Positions 42,363-54,101 of a stretch of 64,000 bases of DNA are shown piece after piece. How positions within the stretch are numbered: the stretch's first letter is position 1; each line of letters begins with the position of its first letter. The DNA comes from Typhlomys cinereus (taxonomy: Eukaryota; Chordata; Mammalia; Rodentia; Platacanthomyidae): NCBI GenBank assembly GCA_023101885.1, contig JALPQD010000090.1, positions 702,598 to 766,597 on the forward strand, in the 5' to 3' direction. A program made the position numbers and the translations under genes. Below the pieces are notes generated by a model. That model was not told where the DNA came from. It worked only from the letters and a program-made list of their open reading frames with translations, and made no database searches.

Positions 42363-42784
42363 TATCATAGTTAGGCGCGGGTGTCAACTTGACAGTTGAG
42401 GGTTTGAGCTCTGGGCACATTTGTAGAGATTAGTGGTTGAGTTAAGCTCAGAGAGAACCTGCAAGAGATTGTCTAGCTGATAGGGAAGGTCCAGCCAATG
42501 GTGTGTGGGACTAGGCCCTGGAATAAAATACAGAGAGCTGGTTGAGAAAGTCGGCATCCTTGTGTACACTTGGCCAGACATGCTGGTCTGGCAGGTAAGG
42601 ATTGTCCATCTCTCAGCCATTAAGTAGAGATAGTGTGGCCAGTTCCCTCAGCCTGGTGTTGGTGCCTGCTCTCCCGTCAAGCTGGACTGAGAACGTGACT
42701 GGACTGTCGTAAAGAAATAAACCCCTTGTTCCCTTAAGCCGGTTGATGGTCATTTATCAGCAACCATGCAGGCAAACTGCAACA
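42363..42784 (+). mobile_element. ORR1-like MaLR solo LTR
   Basis: TATCATAGTTAGGCGCGGGT, GTTGAGGGTTTGAGCTCTGG, CAGCCAATGGTGTGTGGGAC, CTTGGCCAGACATGCTGGTC, AAATAAACCCCTTGTTCCC and GGCAAACTGCAACA. Flanks CCCAT/TCCAT agree at 4 of 5 bases. Confidence 0.92.
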
Positions 42785-43064
42785 TCCATTTCAGCCCTCA
42801 CTTCTGGTTTGCTCAGGGGTCAAGAACATCACCCTTCCAGGATGGTTTTATTGTTTCTACACTAAGAAGACATTGACTATGAAGGAGCGTCGAAGTGACA
42901 GAGCTTGGGTCCTTGGCGTGGGAATAAGAGTGTGTCAGTTCTGAGCCTTTTTTTACTACAATCCTGCTGTTGGCTGTGCTCCAGATAACCAAGGTCGCTA
43001 GGAAAGTAGCCTCCGTTTAAATGAAGCATCTTTACCTTTACTTCACAGGCCTGAGACCTCCTCT

Positions 43065-43110
<46 letters not shown>

Positions 43111-43779
43111 AGTCCCAGACACAGACTCAAGTCCTTCTGGGGTAAGACACACACTCCCTTCCCACCCCACTGCTTTCTATTTTTCTATCACAAGATGGCA
43201 GCTGAAGTGAACTCCAGCCTGCTTTCTGAAAAAAAATAAATAACCTTGTGTAGTGCAAAAATCCACCACGAGATGCTTCAGCCCCCATGGATTCTGACGG
43301 TGCCACAACTCTAGGGACCCTGCGCGACGGGTATGGAAAGGTAAGTCCAATTGTAAGTCACAATAGCTGCACATCTGTTGATGTCATTTCCAGTCTGCAG
43401 AGGGGACCTGCCCGATGCCCAGATCTCAATCAGGAGGCTCAGGAACGGCCACCGCCGAGAGGCGAACCTGGAAGACCCCCGCCGCCCCTCTGGCCCCAGG
43501 ACAGACTTGCTAGCCTCTGAGCATGCGCATCTTGTGAAGAAGCCGATCGACTGTCCAGTGCTCCTAGATGTGCTGGTTTGGCGTCAAGTGCGTCCTTAGG
43601 ATGATCGAGGGCTGTGATATCCTAATGCGCTTCCTTTGCCAGGACTGCTCAGGCGTTACTGGCAACGCGTGTGCAAAGGCTGCACCAGTCACGCTCCTTC
43701 CTCCTGCTTCTGGTGCTGAATGTCGAGTCCTTTGGATACATGCACACGTCCCTCTACACATACTGATGGATTAAGCCTG
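42785..43779. other. Unique DNA with a CA microsatellite
   Basis: A CA run of about 42 bases at 43067-43108 stands without a recognisable SINE. 43280-43600 is GC-richer; frames there have no recognised domain. Confidence 0.35.
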
Positions 43780-44027
43780 CTGTGTGCCACGCTGAATGGG
43801 GGGGCATTACGTCACCTGGGGTGGCCCATTACGTCACCAGAACCCTGAACCAGCTCTCACGTTTTATCCACCTGCCCAGGGAATGTCTCCCCCTGCTGGG
43901 CTGGTCTCTCTCCTCAACAGATCTCCTGCGCGCTTGCTCAGAGCTGCCTCGATCACCAGCTCTTCACAGAGGTGCCCAGAGCTCAGTCCTCAGTTGCCAC
44001 GTTGACAGCTGCATCCAACTGGCATAC
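43780..44027 (-). mobile_element. ORR1-like MaLR LTR, partial and diverged
   Basis: Only the minus-strand 5' part is clear: the plus strand reads ATCACCAGCTCTTCACAGAG, GTGCCCAGAGCTCAGTCCTC, AGTTGCCACGTTGACAGCTG, matching the reversed ATTAGTGGTT...GAGCTCTGGGCAC...TGTCAACTTGACA order. The left part is uncertain. Confidence 0.45.
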
Positions 44028-44135
44028 AGGGAGCGGTGTATGGTGACTGTCACCTATAACCAGCACTTGGGAAAGACTAAGCCAAGAAGATGAGATCACA
44101 TCGAGTTAAAGATCAGCCTGGGTTACAAAAGAAGG
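44028..44135 (+). repeat. B1 SINE fragment
   Basis: GGTGTATGGTGACTGTCACC, TATAACCAGCACTTGGGAAA, AAGATGAGATCACATCGAGT and AAGATCAGCCTGGGTTACAA are the B1 order. Its tail has become the polypurine tract that follows. Confidence 0.75.
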
Positions 44136-44348
44136 GAGGGGGAGGGAAGGAAGGAATGAAGAAAAGAAGGAAGGAGAGAGGGAGAAGGGAGGGAGGGGGG
44201 AAGGAGAAAGGGAGAAGGAGAGAGGGAGGGGGAAGGAGAGAGGGAGGAGGGAAGGACGGAGAGAGGGAGGGAAGAAGGGAGGGAGAGAGGGAGGGAGGGA
44301 GGAAGGAAGGAAGGAAGGAAGGAAGGAAGGAAGGAAGGAAGGAAGGAA
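44136..44348 (+). repeat. Polypurine tract (GGGA/GGAA)n
   Basis: About 210 purines: GGGAGG, GAAGGA, GAGAGGGA blocks ending in 14 pure GGAA units. It starts at the B1 3' end. Confidence 0.93.
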
Positions 44349-44379
44349 AAGTTTTCCAGTCACATCACTTCTTTGTTCT

Positions 44380-44660
44380 TCCCTCAGCTGGGGGGACCTG
44401 GATACTTGGTCATGTGACTTCCTTTGGCCAATGCCCTATCATCAGCTACTTGGATTTGTCTGCATGGTTTGGCTCAGGCCTTGGAGTGCCCATGATTTGC
44501 TATAAAAAGAGGTTTCTCCAGGGACCTGCTGCTCACAGAACCAGACGCGTGGAGCCAGCCCAAGTCTGACTAACAGCTGGAGTCAAGCCCGGCAAAACCG
44601 AACCAGAAGCAGCCAGATTCCAACTGACCCACAGATGCACAGGGAAGGAAAATACATGCT
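44380..44660 (+). mobile_element. MLT1-like ancient MaLR LTR
   Basis: ACTTGGTCATGTGACTTCC, TTTGGCCAATGCCCTATCAT, GCTATAAAAAGAGG (TATA at 44502-44508), AGCCAGCCCAAGTCTGACT and AACTGACCCACAGATGCACA follow the order of old MLT1-class LTRs (GGCCAATGGGA, then a TATA region, then GCTGACCCACAGACA). Both CCAAT and TATA are still recognisable. Confidence 0.5.
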
Positions 44661-44939
44661 TGTCACTCGATAGATCACAAGACCATGGGTGAATTGCTAA
44701 GTGGCATTAACCCAGGGTCTGATTAATAGGGAGACACAGTTGACTATCTAGCCTCTTCTCTGAAAGAATTAAAAATTATTAAAAGACATCGGTCAGCAAA
44801 ACACACTGCAGTGTAAGAGGAAGGGAATTTTTAAATGGTTAGAAAAGAACAAAATTGTGTGTGTGTGTATGTGTGTGTGTGTGTATTTCCATTTCAGTCG
44901 ATACTGATGGCAATAAAATATTAACAATCATCTTCTTTT
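44661..44939. other. AT-rich unique DNA with short GT run
   Basis: A GT run at 44857-44884; otherwise featureless. Confidence 0.35.
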
Positions 44940-45085
44940 AGAGATAAGTATCATCCTATAGTCCAGGCTGGCCTCAAACACACTATACCACTATATCCTC
45001 CAGACTAGCTTCAAACTCACAGCAGTCTTCCTTTCTCGTCCTCTCTCAAGTGCTGGAATTACAGGAGTGAGTCACCATGCCTGGC

Positions 45086-45138
<53 letters not shown>
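44940..45138 (-). repeat. B1 SINE plus (AC)n
   Basis: GTCCAGGCTGGCCTCAAACA, ATCCTCCAGACTAGCTTCAA, AAGTGCTGGAATTACAGGAG and GAGTCACCATGCCTGGCC form a clear reversed B1. A CA run of about 50 bases (45089-45138) is attached at the outer (5') end of the SINE, unlike the tail-attached runs elsewhere. Confidence 0.88.
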
Positions 45139-45139
<1 letters not shown>

Positions 45140-46627
45140 ATGATCATTCTGATAAACCCAAGCAAGAAATGACTAGAAAGCAGTCAAGATTCTCATCTTG
45201 CTTGGGCAGACGGTAGTGGATGGGACAGAGAGATGCAGCTCAGTCAATGTTGGTAAGAAAGAATACATATCAGTGTATAAAGTAAAGCTTGAGCGATCAT
45301 CACCTTTCAAACCATTAGAACAATGAGAACAAGAAAATGAAGAAACGGTCAATCTGATGCAACAAAATTTTGGGGCTCTTTTTTTAATTAAGGAGAGGAA
45401 CAAGCACATTTTTTTGCAACTAAAACACAAAATAACAACAGGAGTAAATTCATACAGATTAACATTCAGTAAAACTCAAGATCCAGTTTCTTGGATCTTG
45501 AAAGGAAGAAATTCTAAGCACAGGAGAAACTACTGAGATTAAATGATGGGGAAAAATAAAACTTAAAAAGGCATAGAAAACCACCCTAACAATAGATGGT
45601 GAGGCAATAATCGTTGTTTTAATGCTAGAATTCACAGATAAAACATTAAAGCGTGCATATAAGAAAAAACATCTGAGCGATAGAAAAGTAAAATCTACAT
45701 CCTGTCCATCGATTTTGAACCACTTAATGATTCTAGAACTATAAAGATGGACAGGAAGCAAAAAAGGGACTTTGCCACTTCACCTCAGATATTTTCGTAT
45801 ATCTCTTTCCAAAATATCAAAAGATTAAGTAGATTCGAAAAAGGACTGAAGGTGGGGATGCTCTGGGGTGAAGTGCACCACGGGGGAGTGTTTGGGAGAA
45901 GGCGCCCCGCCTTCAACTGAGCTGATACACGGAAACTTTTGAAATGAGAATGGCTGCGGCAAACTTCCAACTCAAGAAGAGAAGTAAGGAAGTGCGGACT
46001 CAGCACGCACAGAAAAGCCACACTATGTGAACCCCCAACACACGCACACATTAACAGGACCTAGAAGTTGATAACATAGTAACAGAAATGGTTTAATAGA
46101 ATTTTGCCCTCAACAAACAGAACATACATACTCGTTTCAAACAACAGAAAATCTTCACAAAACAGGTAACCAGTGGGCATCAAAGAAAGCTTTCTCATAG
46201 TAGAAATCTCCCCGGGTACCTGCATTGAACAGCAGTCCATAAAATATAAATTAATAGCAACAGGAGAGCTGAAAAGTCAATTCATCTGCAACATTAAAAA
46301 CAATCTTCTAAAACACAGAAAAGCTCCAAGAGACTTGTGAACTATTTTTACACAAACACGGGGCCTATGTATCAAAGTCTACACATCACAGTAGGAGAGT
46401 GTGCGGAGAAGGCGCCCTGCCTTCAACTAAGCTGACACACGGACGCTTTTGAAACGAGAATGGGTACAGGAAACTTTCAACTCAAGAAGAGAAGTAACAA
46501 AGACTGGAAGTACGGATTCAATAAACACAAAGATCTAAAGTTGAGCTCATTTAAGAGTGCAGTTGAGGCATGAAACACTTCTCGGAAGTTAAATTTAAAG
46601 CTAGATAAATACAAACGGAGAAGGAGA
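45139..46627. other. AT-rich DNA with an internal ~110-bp duplication
   Basis: No gene is recognised. A segment around GAGAAGGCGCCC(C/T)GCCTTCAA through CTCAAGAAGAGAAGTAA occurs at about 45893-46000 and again at about 46405-46510, roughly 90% alike. An old L1 coding remnant is possible, but I could not see reverse transcriptase motifs. Confidence 0.35.
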
Positions 46628-46850
46628 GGGCTGGGTAGACAATAATTTGTAAATCGCTTGTCCTGCAAGCACAAGAGTCAAGTGTAATTCCCAGAACACG
46701 CATTCAAAAGAAAAAAAGGTTGTCATGGTAGCATGTGCCTGGACCCCAGCACTGGAGAAGTAGAGCCATTTGGATCCCGGGGGACTTTCGCCTGCCAGCT
46801 AAGCCCATGTGGTCAATTTCAGGCCAGTAAGAGATCCTGTCTCAAAAGGG
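46628..46850 (+). repeat. B3-like SINE
   Basis: GGGCTGGGTAGACAATAATT head, CTTGTCCTGCAAGCACAAGA, an A-rich joint, GTCATGGTAGCATGTGCCTG, CCCCAGCACTGGAGAAGTAG and TAAGAGATCCTGTCTCAAAA. A tRNA-like head joined to a B1-like half. Confidence 0.65.
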
Positions 46851-46925
46851 GAAAAAAAAAAAGTGGGTGGCACCTGAGAAATAATACTCAAGGTTATTCC
46901 CTGATCCACATTCCCACCTGTATGT

Positions 46926-47372
46926 ATTGGTCAGTATTCTCTAGAGTGGCTGAATCAACAGAATGAATATATAAAAAGGGAATGTATTGAGTTGGCTTAC
47001 GAGATATGGCCAAGGTAGTCCAACGATGGCTGCCAGTGGCTGCTCAGTCCAGTAAGTAGGTGATGGCTGAAGGCTGGAGAATTCCTGGTGTCTTTAGTCA
47101 CATTGAAGACTTGGAGGGCTGGAGGGTCGAAGAAATGAAGAATCTGGGCGGCAGGAGGGAAGAGCATTTATTAGCACAGCTTCAGAGAGTCTCTCCTCCT
47201 CCCAGTCTCCTGTTCTGTGGTTCCTTTTATCTGGTCCACTACTGGGAGGTGCCGATGAGATCTAGAGAGGGTCCCATCACATCTGGGGCTGGTCTTTGTA
47301 TTATCCAGATAATCTCTTCAGGTGTCTGAGCTGATCGTTAATGCCAGGTGTGTCAAGTTGACACAATACACA
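46926..47372 (-). mobile_element. MaLR LTR, second type
   Basis: The minus strand starts TGTGTATTGTGTCAACTTGA, with CACACCTGGCATTAACGATC, and ends GAGAATACTGACCAATACA. The TTGGTCAGTATTCTCTAGAG and AATGTATTGAGTTGGCTTAC blocks on the plus strand are typical of reversed MaLR LTRs. Half of it (GGTTCCTTTTATCTGGTCCA, ACTGGGAGGT) also occurs in the LTR at 54.9 kb. Confidence 0.75.
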
Positions 47373-48929
47373 CATGAATATGCACACACAGACACAAAAA
47401 AAGGAGGGTGAGAAAAAAATTAGAAGCTAGAGGTGGAATTGTGTGCGAGAGCGAGAGGAATGGAAGTGGTGAGAGTCGTTGGATAGTGGGAATTTTGATT
47501 AATTTTTCTGGGACCCGCACCTGTTCACCTGGGACAAAATACAGTTCAGACCCTTAGCTCACACCGTGCACACCCAGAAGCGAATTCTAGGGGTAGTGGA
47601 GAACAGGCACAGATCCCACACTGTAAAACCCTCCCAGAACCATAGTGTTTTTGTAAGTTTAGAGTCAGCCATGAGAGGGGGCATCTCTAAAGGAAAGGCA
47701 AATGTGTAACTTGTTCAGCTCCACACAGCAAAAGAAATCATCCGTTGACAGAAGGGGGGGATGATTGGAAGAGCCTGAAAGGGGGTAGGTGGAAAGTCAG
47801 ACATGATCTTGTGGATACAACGGTGATGCGGCACCCCTGAATTCGTGGCAGCTGGGTATTTTCCCACAGGGTTTGTCCTGCCAGCACTTCGTCATGGAAG
47901 GAGAAAGATCTCCAAAGGCCCAACTCGTCCCTGAGAGGCTGATGAGGGGTGATGTGGATGGTGGGAGTTTGGGGGTGCTTTTCCTCACTGATGAATCACG
48001 TATGTATGATTCATGCTCCAGCAATACTTTGCCATTAAAGGCACACCGGAGGAAATTCAGTGGGCCACACAGGCAAAAACACCTGAAAATACAAGGAAGA
48101 CTGGCAAGGGAGAAGAAGGGTTGTAAATGGGAAAAGGAGTAGGGAAAGAATTGGGATTAAGGTATGAAAATATCCTAAACTCACTGTATTCATGCGTGAA
48201 TGAAAAATTAAAAATTTCAAAGCATAAATGTCCATAGTTTGAAAATAGCAGATTGAATGTAAAATATCTCAAATGCATTTGCAGACGAAGAATTCACATC
48301 CAGAGTTTATAAAGAAACTAAGAGAAAGGGTAGTACCCTCAAAAAGCCGTTCTACCACTTCTTATGATACCCTTAGGTCAGAAAAGCTCTTGGCCCTCAA
48401 CCAAGACACAGCATCCTGCTGCCATAGAAGGCGAGTGAGGCAAGAACCACACCTGGCCAGAGGCCAGAGTACGGGCGACCCCAGCCATAATCAGGCCATC
48501 AAAATCTCTCCCTGTATCAAGATTCAGGGAACCAAACAAAGTGGGGGGGGAGCAGTAACAATGGGGGGGCACTGAGCTGCTGAGCAGGACACTCCAGTTA
48601 TGACGGCTGCATCCAGGAACCCAGGGCAGTGAGCTCTGCCTCCACCAGAGCTGCACAGCGGCCAACATACAGCATCACGCCATCGTGGGCCAGCAGGGAT
48701 CTCAGGAGAAACAACTACACTCAGAGAGAATCATTGGGGCAGGTGCCAGGCGAGAGAAGGGGAGTTACCCTACCTGCGACTTTACATACTGACAAGCCAC
48801 TCTTACATTCTTACTGCCCCTTCTATGATGTTGGGGGGGAGGGGAGAAGGGAACGTGATTTAGATGTCCTGTTTAAGGCTGATCACTCCATAATAATATA
48901 TTCTCTGCATGAAACACCTTCCCTTACAA
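47373..48929. other. Unique DNA, no gene seen
   Basis: About 1.5 kb, AT-rich around 48020-48290. Runs of G (47752-47760, 48541-48549, 48832-48842). Short frames without domains. Confidence 0.4.
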
Positions 48930-49165
48930 TCAGAGGATAGGGCTAATACATTTATGCAAAAAGAGGAGGCTGGTTCAGGGTCTAGCAGCCATCAGGAAGC
49001 AGAGAGAGCAAGTCTGGCGGAGGAAGCAGGGCAGGGCTACCAACCTCAAGGCTCAGCCCTCGACCTGCCTTCCTCTAGCAAGGCTCCACCGCTTAAAGCT
49101 GTCAAGGCTTTGCCAAACTCAAACACCAGCTAAGGATTCAAATACATAAGCCTTTATGTGTGGGG
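48930..49165 (-). mobile_element. MT-like MaLR LTR fragment
   Basis: GAGGCTGGTTCAGGGTCTAG, GCAGAGAGAGCAAGTCTGGC, CTTCCTCTAGCAAGGCTCCA, CAAGGCTTTGCCAAACTC resemble the reversed middle of the LTR at 5.5-5.86 kb (TTCCTCCAGCAAGCTCTACC, GACCTCGCCAAACACA). Confidence 0.45.
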
Positions 49166-50199
49166 AAGGAAGGCGGTTGACCTGAATTCAAACCACGGGC
49201 ACAGTTCCACCTAACTAGATAGAGGGCATTCATTCTCCAAGGATGTCTCCCACCAACCTCAGAACCTTCCCTCCGAGGGTCCCCTTCTCACTGCTGGCTG
49301 TGCCTCCGACTCGTTGCAGCATTAACTCTTCTGTGTTCGAATCACAGACATGATCACACTTTGTTTTCCCTCTGCACGCGTTCCAAAATGTGACTTATAC
49401 ATAGACACTCGGGATCCACATGCAATCAGACGCAACCTCTCTTTCATGCTAGAAGCGCCACCCCGCCCTTCATCCCTTGCAACATGAAACCCAGCCAACG
49501 TCTAAGAAACCACAGACCCCAGTTGGCCCACAAAAATACCACCAGCCCGCAGAGCTCTGGTGAAGAGCTCCCAGCCTTAGGGTGCATTATGAGCTAAGCA
49601 CAAGAAGCAATTTTGCTCACTAACAAGCAGGAGAGCTCGGGATGGCGAGTGTGTGTATGTGGGGGTGCACAGGGCAAGATGGTTACCTCAGAACTTGCAA
49701 GTCATGCGGCTTCTGAGGCAGGCCAGCCAGCCCAGGAATCCAGCCCTGAAGTACCACATCTAACCACCCTGCATTTTGAATCGTGAGCATCTTCACTCGG
49801 TGACGTTTCCACCGCAGAACTTTCTTCAACATCACAACCGAAATGCCTTCTGTATAGGAGAACTCCCCCATTTCCTCACCCTGTGTCCCGGAAGCCACCA
49901 TGCTGCTTCTATTCATTTAATACTGCCTCGGAAAATGGAATCACACAGTACTCATTCTTTCATGACTAGCGTGTCCCTCAGTGTCCCGAAAGTTCATTTA
50001 GGCTGAAGCATGTATCAGAATTTCGGTCCCTTTTGAGGCTAAACAATATTCCATAGTAAAGAATATGACATTTTGTTTATTCTTACCTATCTATGGTATA
50101 CCTGGTTAGTTTTAAGGCTTCTGTTACAAAATACTTAAAATATTGTCTCTAGATGTAGTTATATTCTGGGGACTAGAAGTGAAAATTTTAGAATATGAG
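49166..50199. other. Unique DNA, no gene seen
   Basis: About 1 kb with no recognisable element. GA run at 50200-50212 begins the next feature. Confidence 0.4.
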
Positions 50200-50455
50200 A
50201 GAGAGAGAGAGTGTTTTTTGGGGGGGCATGTGCGTGCACATATATGGGTGGGTGCACTTGTGTATGTATGTAGATATTTATACGAAACATCACTTGTCCC
50301 TGTAGAGGTTCAAGGGTGACATCAGGAGTCATCCTGGATTGTTCCTCCACCTTATCACTTTGACCTGGGGTTTCTCAGACTCCACCTTGCAGGACTGGAA
50401 TTGTAGGTCGCTTCCATATCCACCTGGTGTTTATTTTTATGTGGGGTCTGGGGAT
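50200..50455 (-). repeat. B2-superfamily SINE, head missing
   Basis: CACTTGTCCCTGTAGAGGTT, CAGGAGTCATCCTGGATTGT, TTTGACCTGGGGTTTCTCAG, ATTGTAGGTCGCTTCCATAT and GTGGGGTCTGGGGATCCGAA. The match ends at box B, where a B1 begins. Confidence 0.85.
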
Positions 50456-50575
50456 CCGAACCTGCAATCCCAGCACTTGGAAGGTAGAGGAATAAGGCTC
50501 GCCTCTTCTACATAGTGAGTTCAAGGGTAGCCTGGGTTGCATGAACCCTCATCTCAAAACAGCAACAAAATCATA
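50456..50575 (+). repeat. B1 SINE fragment
   Basis: GAACCTGCAATCCCAGCACT, GAAGGTAGAGGAATAAGGCT, AGTGAGTTCAAGGGTAGCCT, GGGTTGCATGAACCCTCATC and CTCAAAACAGCAACAAAATC. It lacks the usual GGCGTGGTGGC start and joins the truncated SINE head-on. Confidence 0.75.
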
Positions 50576-52104
50576 TCGAGATACCATAAAAGCAAATTTC
50601 AGGGAACCACATGAAAATCTAGAATAAAAAAGCCCCTGATGAACGGAAAGAAGAGAAAATCCTCAGTGCGCGTTTGTTTTAATAACGACCTGATTAATAT
50701 CAAGATGTCAAGCACCGCAAAGACACTGGCATGGCACAGGTCTGATTGTCATGTCTTTGCCACTAATTCTCAGAAGCATAAAATGGAATTACAGCATCCC
50801 TGTGACCGGCCGTATCGCGGACAGGTCCCCCCCCCCCCCCGATGATCCTAAGGCGACTTTTCTTTGTTCGCCTTTGGTGCTATCTCCTCCTCCTTTTGCA
50901 AAGGGTTGTGGCACAGCTAGCATGACGTGTATTGAGACCTGTGTACTCTCCGTGCCCAAGCCATTACACAGGGCTGCCCAGGTCTTCAAAGGAGACCTCT
51001 CTTGACTTCAAAAGTTATTCTGCCTTTCTGTGATATTGAGGCACTTCCGAGAATGAAGACCCAGTGGTTTGGCAATTAACAAGCTAGGAAAATATTCCTT
51101 TTAGAAGGCAGAGATTTTTCACCCCAGGCCCACACAAGCAGCCTTACTTGGGAGTTGCAAAGGTATCAAAGGAAATAACATTGTATATTCTTCTTGCAAT
51201 GCCTAAAATAAATGGCTGTGATTCCTCTGTGTGTGTTAAGATTTGCTTTGTAACCTAGAGTGTTGCAAATTTTAGAGACAGTTGCCTAGAACAGCAGAGA
51301 TAAAAAAAAATAATAATAAAAGGGAAGGAAAGAAAGATGAAGTGTGGGGGGCTACTTCTTTCTGCCAGTGGGGTCAGTCGGACTAGTGTTCCCAGAGGCT
51401 GAGCCTGCGTGGGACAGGTGTCCAGGTCTGCCACGTCTGCCCTCGCTCTAGTCACATCACTTCTTTATGCAGGGGCCACTGCTGAACACACTTAACTTTG
51501 ATGTTTATGGGCTAGAGAGGTTCTCCCACCATCCAAAGACACCCCCCCCAGGTCACATCCCCTGTATGAGAAGCACCAAGGCCTAAACTGCTCCCTCGAG
51601 TTGGAAATTGTCATATGCTGACACAGACAGTCAGTCGCAAGCAGATTCCTCTCCTTACTAAGAGCTGGAATCACCTCCTGCAACCAGATCTGCCTTTTGT
51701 TCTGGGACCAATGACAGCAAGACGTTCTCTACAGCTCCTTCCCTGTGCATCTGAGATGGAGGGAACGTGTTAATCTATGGATCACAAGATTGTGCACACA
51801 GTCTACCTAGAGACACCATGTCTGTTTCCAGCTAGGTGTTACATCTGCTCTTTCTTACTACCCTAGATAAGTTTTACAGTGTGCATGTTTAACACGGTCC
51901 TGTAAAGAATTTGACCTGTTGGTCTCTGGGTTTTCCCTTTACATACTGGTGTTTGCTGCAAAGAGTCAGCTTGGATGATTTGGATGAAGGACATCCTAGC
52001 TCCCTCTAACCCAAAGCCTGCTTTCATTCCTACTGCTCTCTCTTGTGTTTCTCACATATCGCTGGCTCCCTGCTGGTTGGGGGACGCCAGCATTTCTGGG
52101 GTGG
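50576..52104. other. Unique DNA, no gene seen
   Basis: About 1.5 kb. C-run at 50827-50839; A/T-run at 51302-51320. No frame with a recognisable domain. Confidence 0.4.
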
Positions 52105-52550
52105 TTGTTCTGATGTTCTGGGGTCTGTATGTGTCCAGCTTGTAGTTTGGGAGTCACAGACTGAAACCAGAACACATGTAGAAGATTAAGGCAGAGTTTA
52201 TTAGGGAGAGAAAGAATGGAACTCAGGGACGTGAAGCCGTGAGGGACAAGACAGCCCTGGAGAACGTATGGACGCTCCAGGCACGGAATCCATGAGGGTG
52301 GGGGAAAGGCAAAAAAGGAACTCACGGGCTCCAGATGTCAAGTCCCATGAGGGGCAAGGGTGCCAAAGACTGCTGCCAGAGTCCAGAATATTTATACCCT
52401 TAGTCAGGCCCAGGAAAAGTGACTTTTCCTCATAGGTTAGCTCCAGTTTCTGCAAATCTAATTGGAGCTTTTGGTCCTGTACATCTCATTGGTCTGTTCA
52501 TATGGGGGCCCAACCCAGTTGATGGTAGTGGCCGATGAGGCTTAGCTACA
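52105..52550 (-). mobile_element. ERV-like LTR with CCAAT, TATA and AATAAA
   Basis: On the minus strand: start TGTAGCTAAGCCTCATCGG at 52550, CCAAT box (GACCAATGAGAT, 52488-52492 on plus as ATTGG), TATA box GGGTATAAATATTC (plus 52391-52396), and AATAAA (CCCTAATAAACTCTG, plus 52197-52202). That is the U3-R-U5 order of an ERV LTR. The end near 52105-52115 is approximate and no TSD was found. No gag/pol/env is present. Confidence 0.65.
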
Positions 52551-52842
52551 ATGGAGAATCAATCTCTATATCCTCAGGGATTTTTCTACCACTCAGACAG
52601 ACTGTGTGCTCTCCCTCCAAGTCCCCCAAAAGAAGATAAGAAGGATCGTCTACTCCAAAAGGCAGTTGCAGCAAAACAACCCCTGGCACTGAGCTTCATG
52701 CTCAGGAGAGAACACTACCTCTCATCCTCCAGGCGGAGAGACTTCTCTAGTGACGCACTGGAGAACTGATCCCTGAAAACTTAATCTCGGAGCAACTTTA
52801 TCTCTGTGAGGGTTAGAGTCCACTCCTCCGGATCATCAGTGT
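52551..52842. other. Unique DNA
   Basis: No recognisable feature. Confidence 0.3.
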
Positions 52843-53263
52843 ATAGTTATAGCACAGGTGCCAACTTGACAGTCGAGGGTTTGAGCTCTGGGCACATTTG
52901 TAAACAATTAGTGGTTAAATTAAGCCCAGAGCAAACCTGAAGGAGACTGTCTAGCTGATGAGGAAGGCCCAGCCCAGAGTGGGTGGGATTAGGCCCTGGA
53001 ATAAAATACAGAGAGCTGGTTGAGAGAGTTGGCATCCTTGTGTACACTTGGCCAGACATGCTGTTCTGACAAGTAAGGATCGTCCCTCTCTCAGCTGTTA
53101 TGTAGAGATGGTGTGGCCAGTTACCTCGGCCCTGGTGTTGATGTGAGCTCTCCTGTCAGGCTGGACTGAGAATTGTAACTGGACAGTTGTGAGAAAATAA
53201 ACCCCTTGTTCCCTCAAACTGTTTGATGGCGACTTATCGGCAACCATGCAGGCTGACTGCAGC
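52843..53263 (+). mobile_element. ORR1-like MaLR LTR
   Basis: TTATAGCACAGGTGCCAACT, TTGAGCTCTGGGCACATTTG, AGGCCCAGCCCAGAGTGGGT, CTTGGCCAGACATGCTGTTC, AAATAAACCCCTTGTTCCC, CGGCAACCATGCAGGCTGAC. Slightly 5'-worn copy. Confidence 0.9.
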
Positions 53264-53714
53264 AAGCAGGGTGCGGTCCTTCAGGGTGATCCCAGGCCTG
53301 GCGATGACCGTCCCAGCATGGCGCTCGGAAGCTGCTTAAGTTCTACACCAGAGGTGTCTCTTAGATGCCTTGGGAGTACCAGGAGCAGTCACAGAGCTGA
53401 ACTCGGCAGCAGTGGAGCTGTCTTTGGATCTTTGACACCCACCAAGCACTGGTGTGGCCATCAAGCAGCCCACAGATCTTGGACCGTGAGGCCATGAGAG
53501 GCTCAGAGACGCCCCACTCACCGAACGCTGAGCCAGCAAACTCCAGAGCTGTTCACTGGTGAGCTCCCCTCACAGGCACAGAAAGGAAGGGGACCTTTCC
53601 CTTCTACACCTCCCCACTGTGTAGTACCCCCACTTTCCAACAGATCCACATCTTCAACTCCACTCTCACATGAGCACGGAATGGAAATGCCTTCCGGTGT
53701 CTGCCCAAAGTCAT
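53264..53714. other. Unique DNA
   Basis: No recognisable gene or repeat in about 450 bp. Confidence 0.35.
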
Positions 53715-54036
53715 GTTTGCACCTTGTAAGAGGTGGAGAGGAAGCATAAAAGGCAAAAATCTTAAAGTCTTAAAATGCAACTTCTTAGGCCTGAGAAATT
53801 GCTGGCAGACAATAAAATGCCCCCTCCCCTACTGTTCTCTGAAATTCCCCTTTGGAAAGCCGTTTGGCCGGAGGGCCGGAAAAAAGCCTGCCTGCCAATA
53901 AGACTGTCAACCTCAGCCTGCTGAACTGCTTTGGTGCGGCATGCAGCCTCTGTTGTCCCTTGTGTATAAAAACTGTGTGGAGATGTAATTCAGGGCTACA
54001 CACACATCACCCTGCCTGTGTGTGTAAGCCTGGTAC

Positions 54037-54101
<65 letters not shown>

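Noticed and set aside
45139..46627. Old L1 ORF2 coding remnant
   Set aside because: AT-rich and interspersed-looking, but I found no reverse transcriptase or endonuclease motif in any frame.
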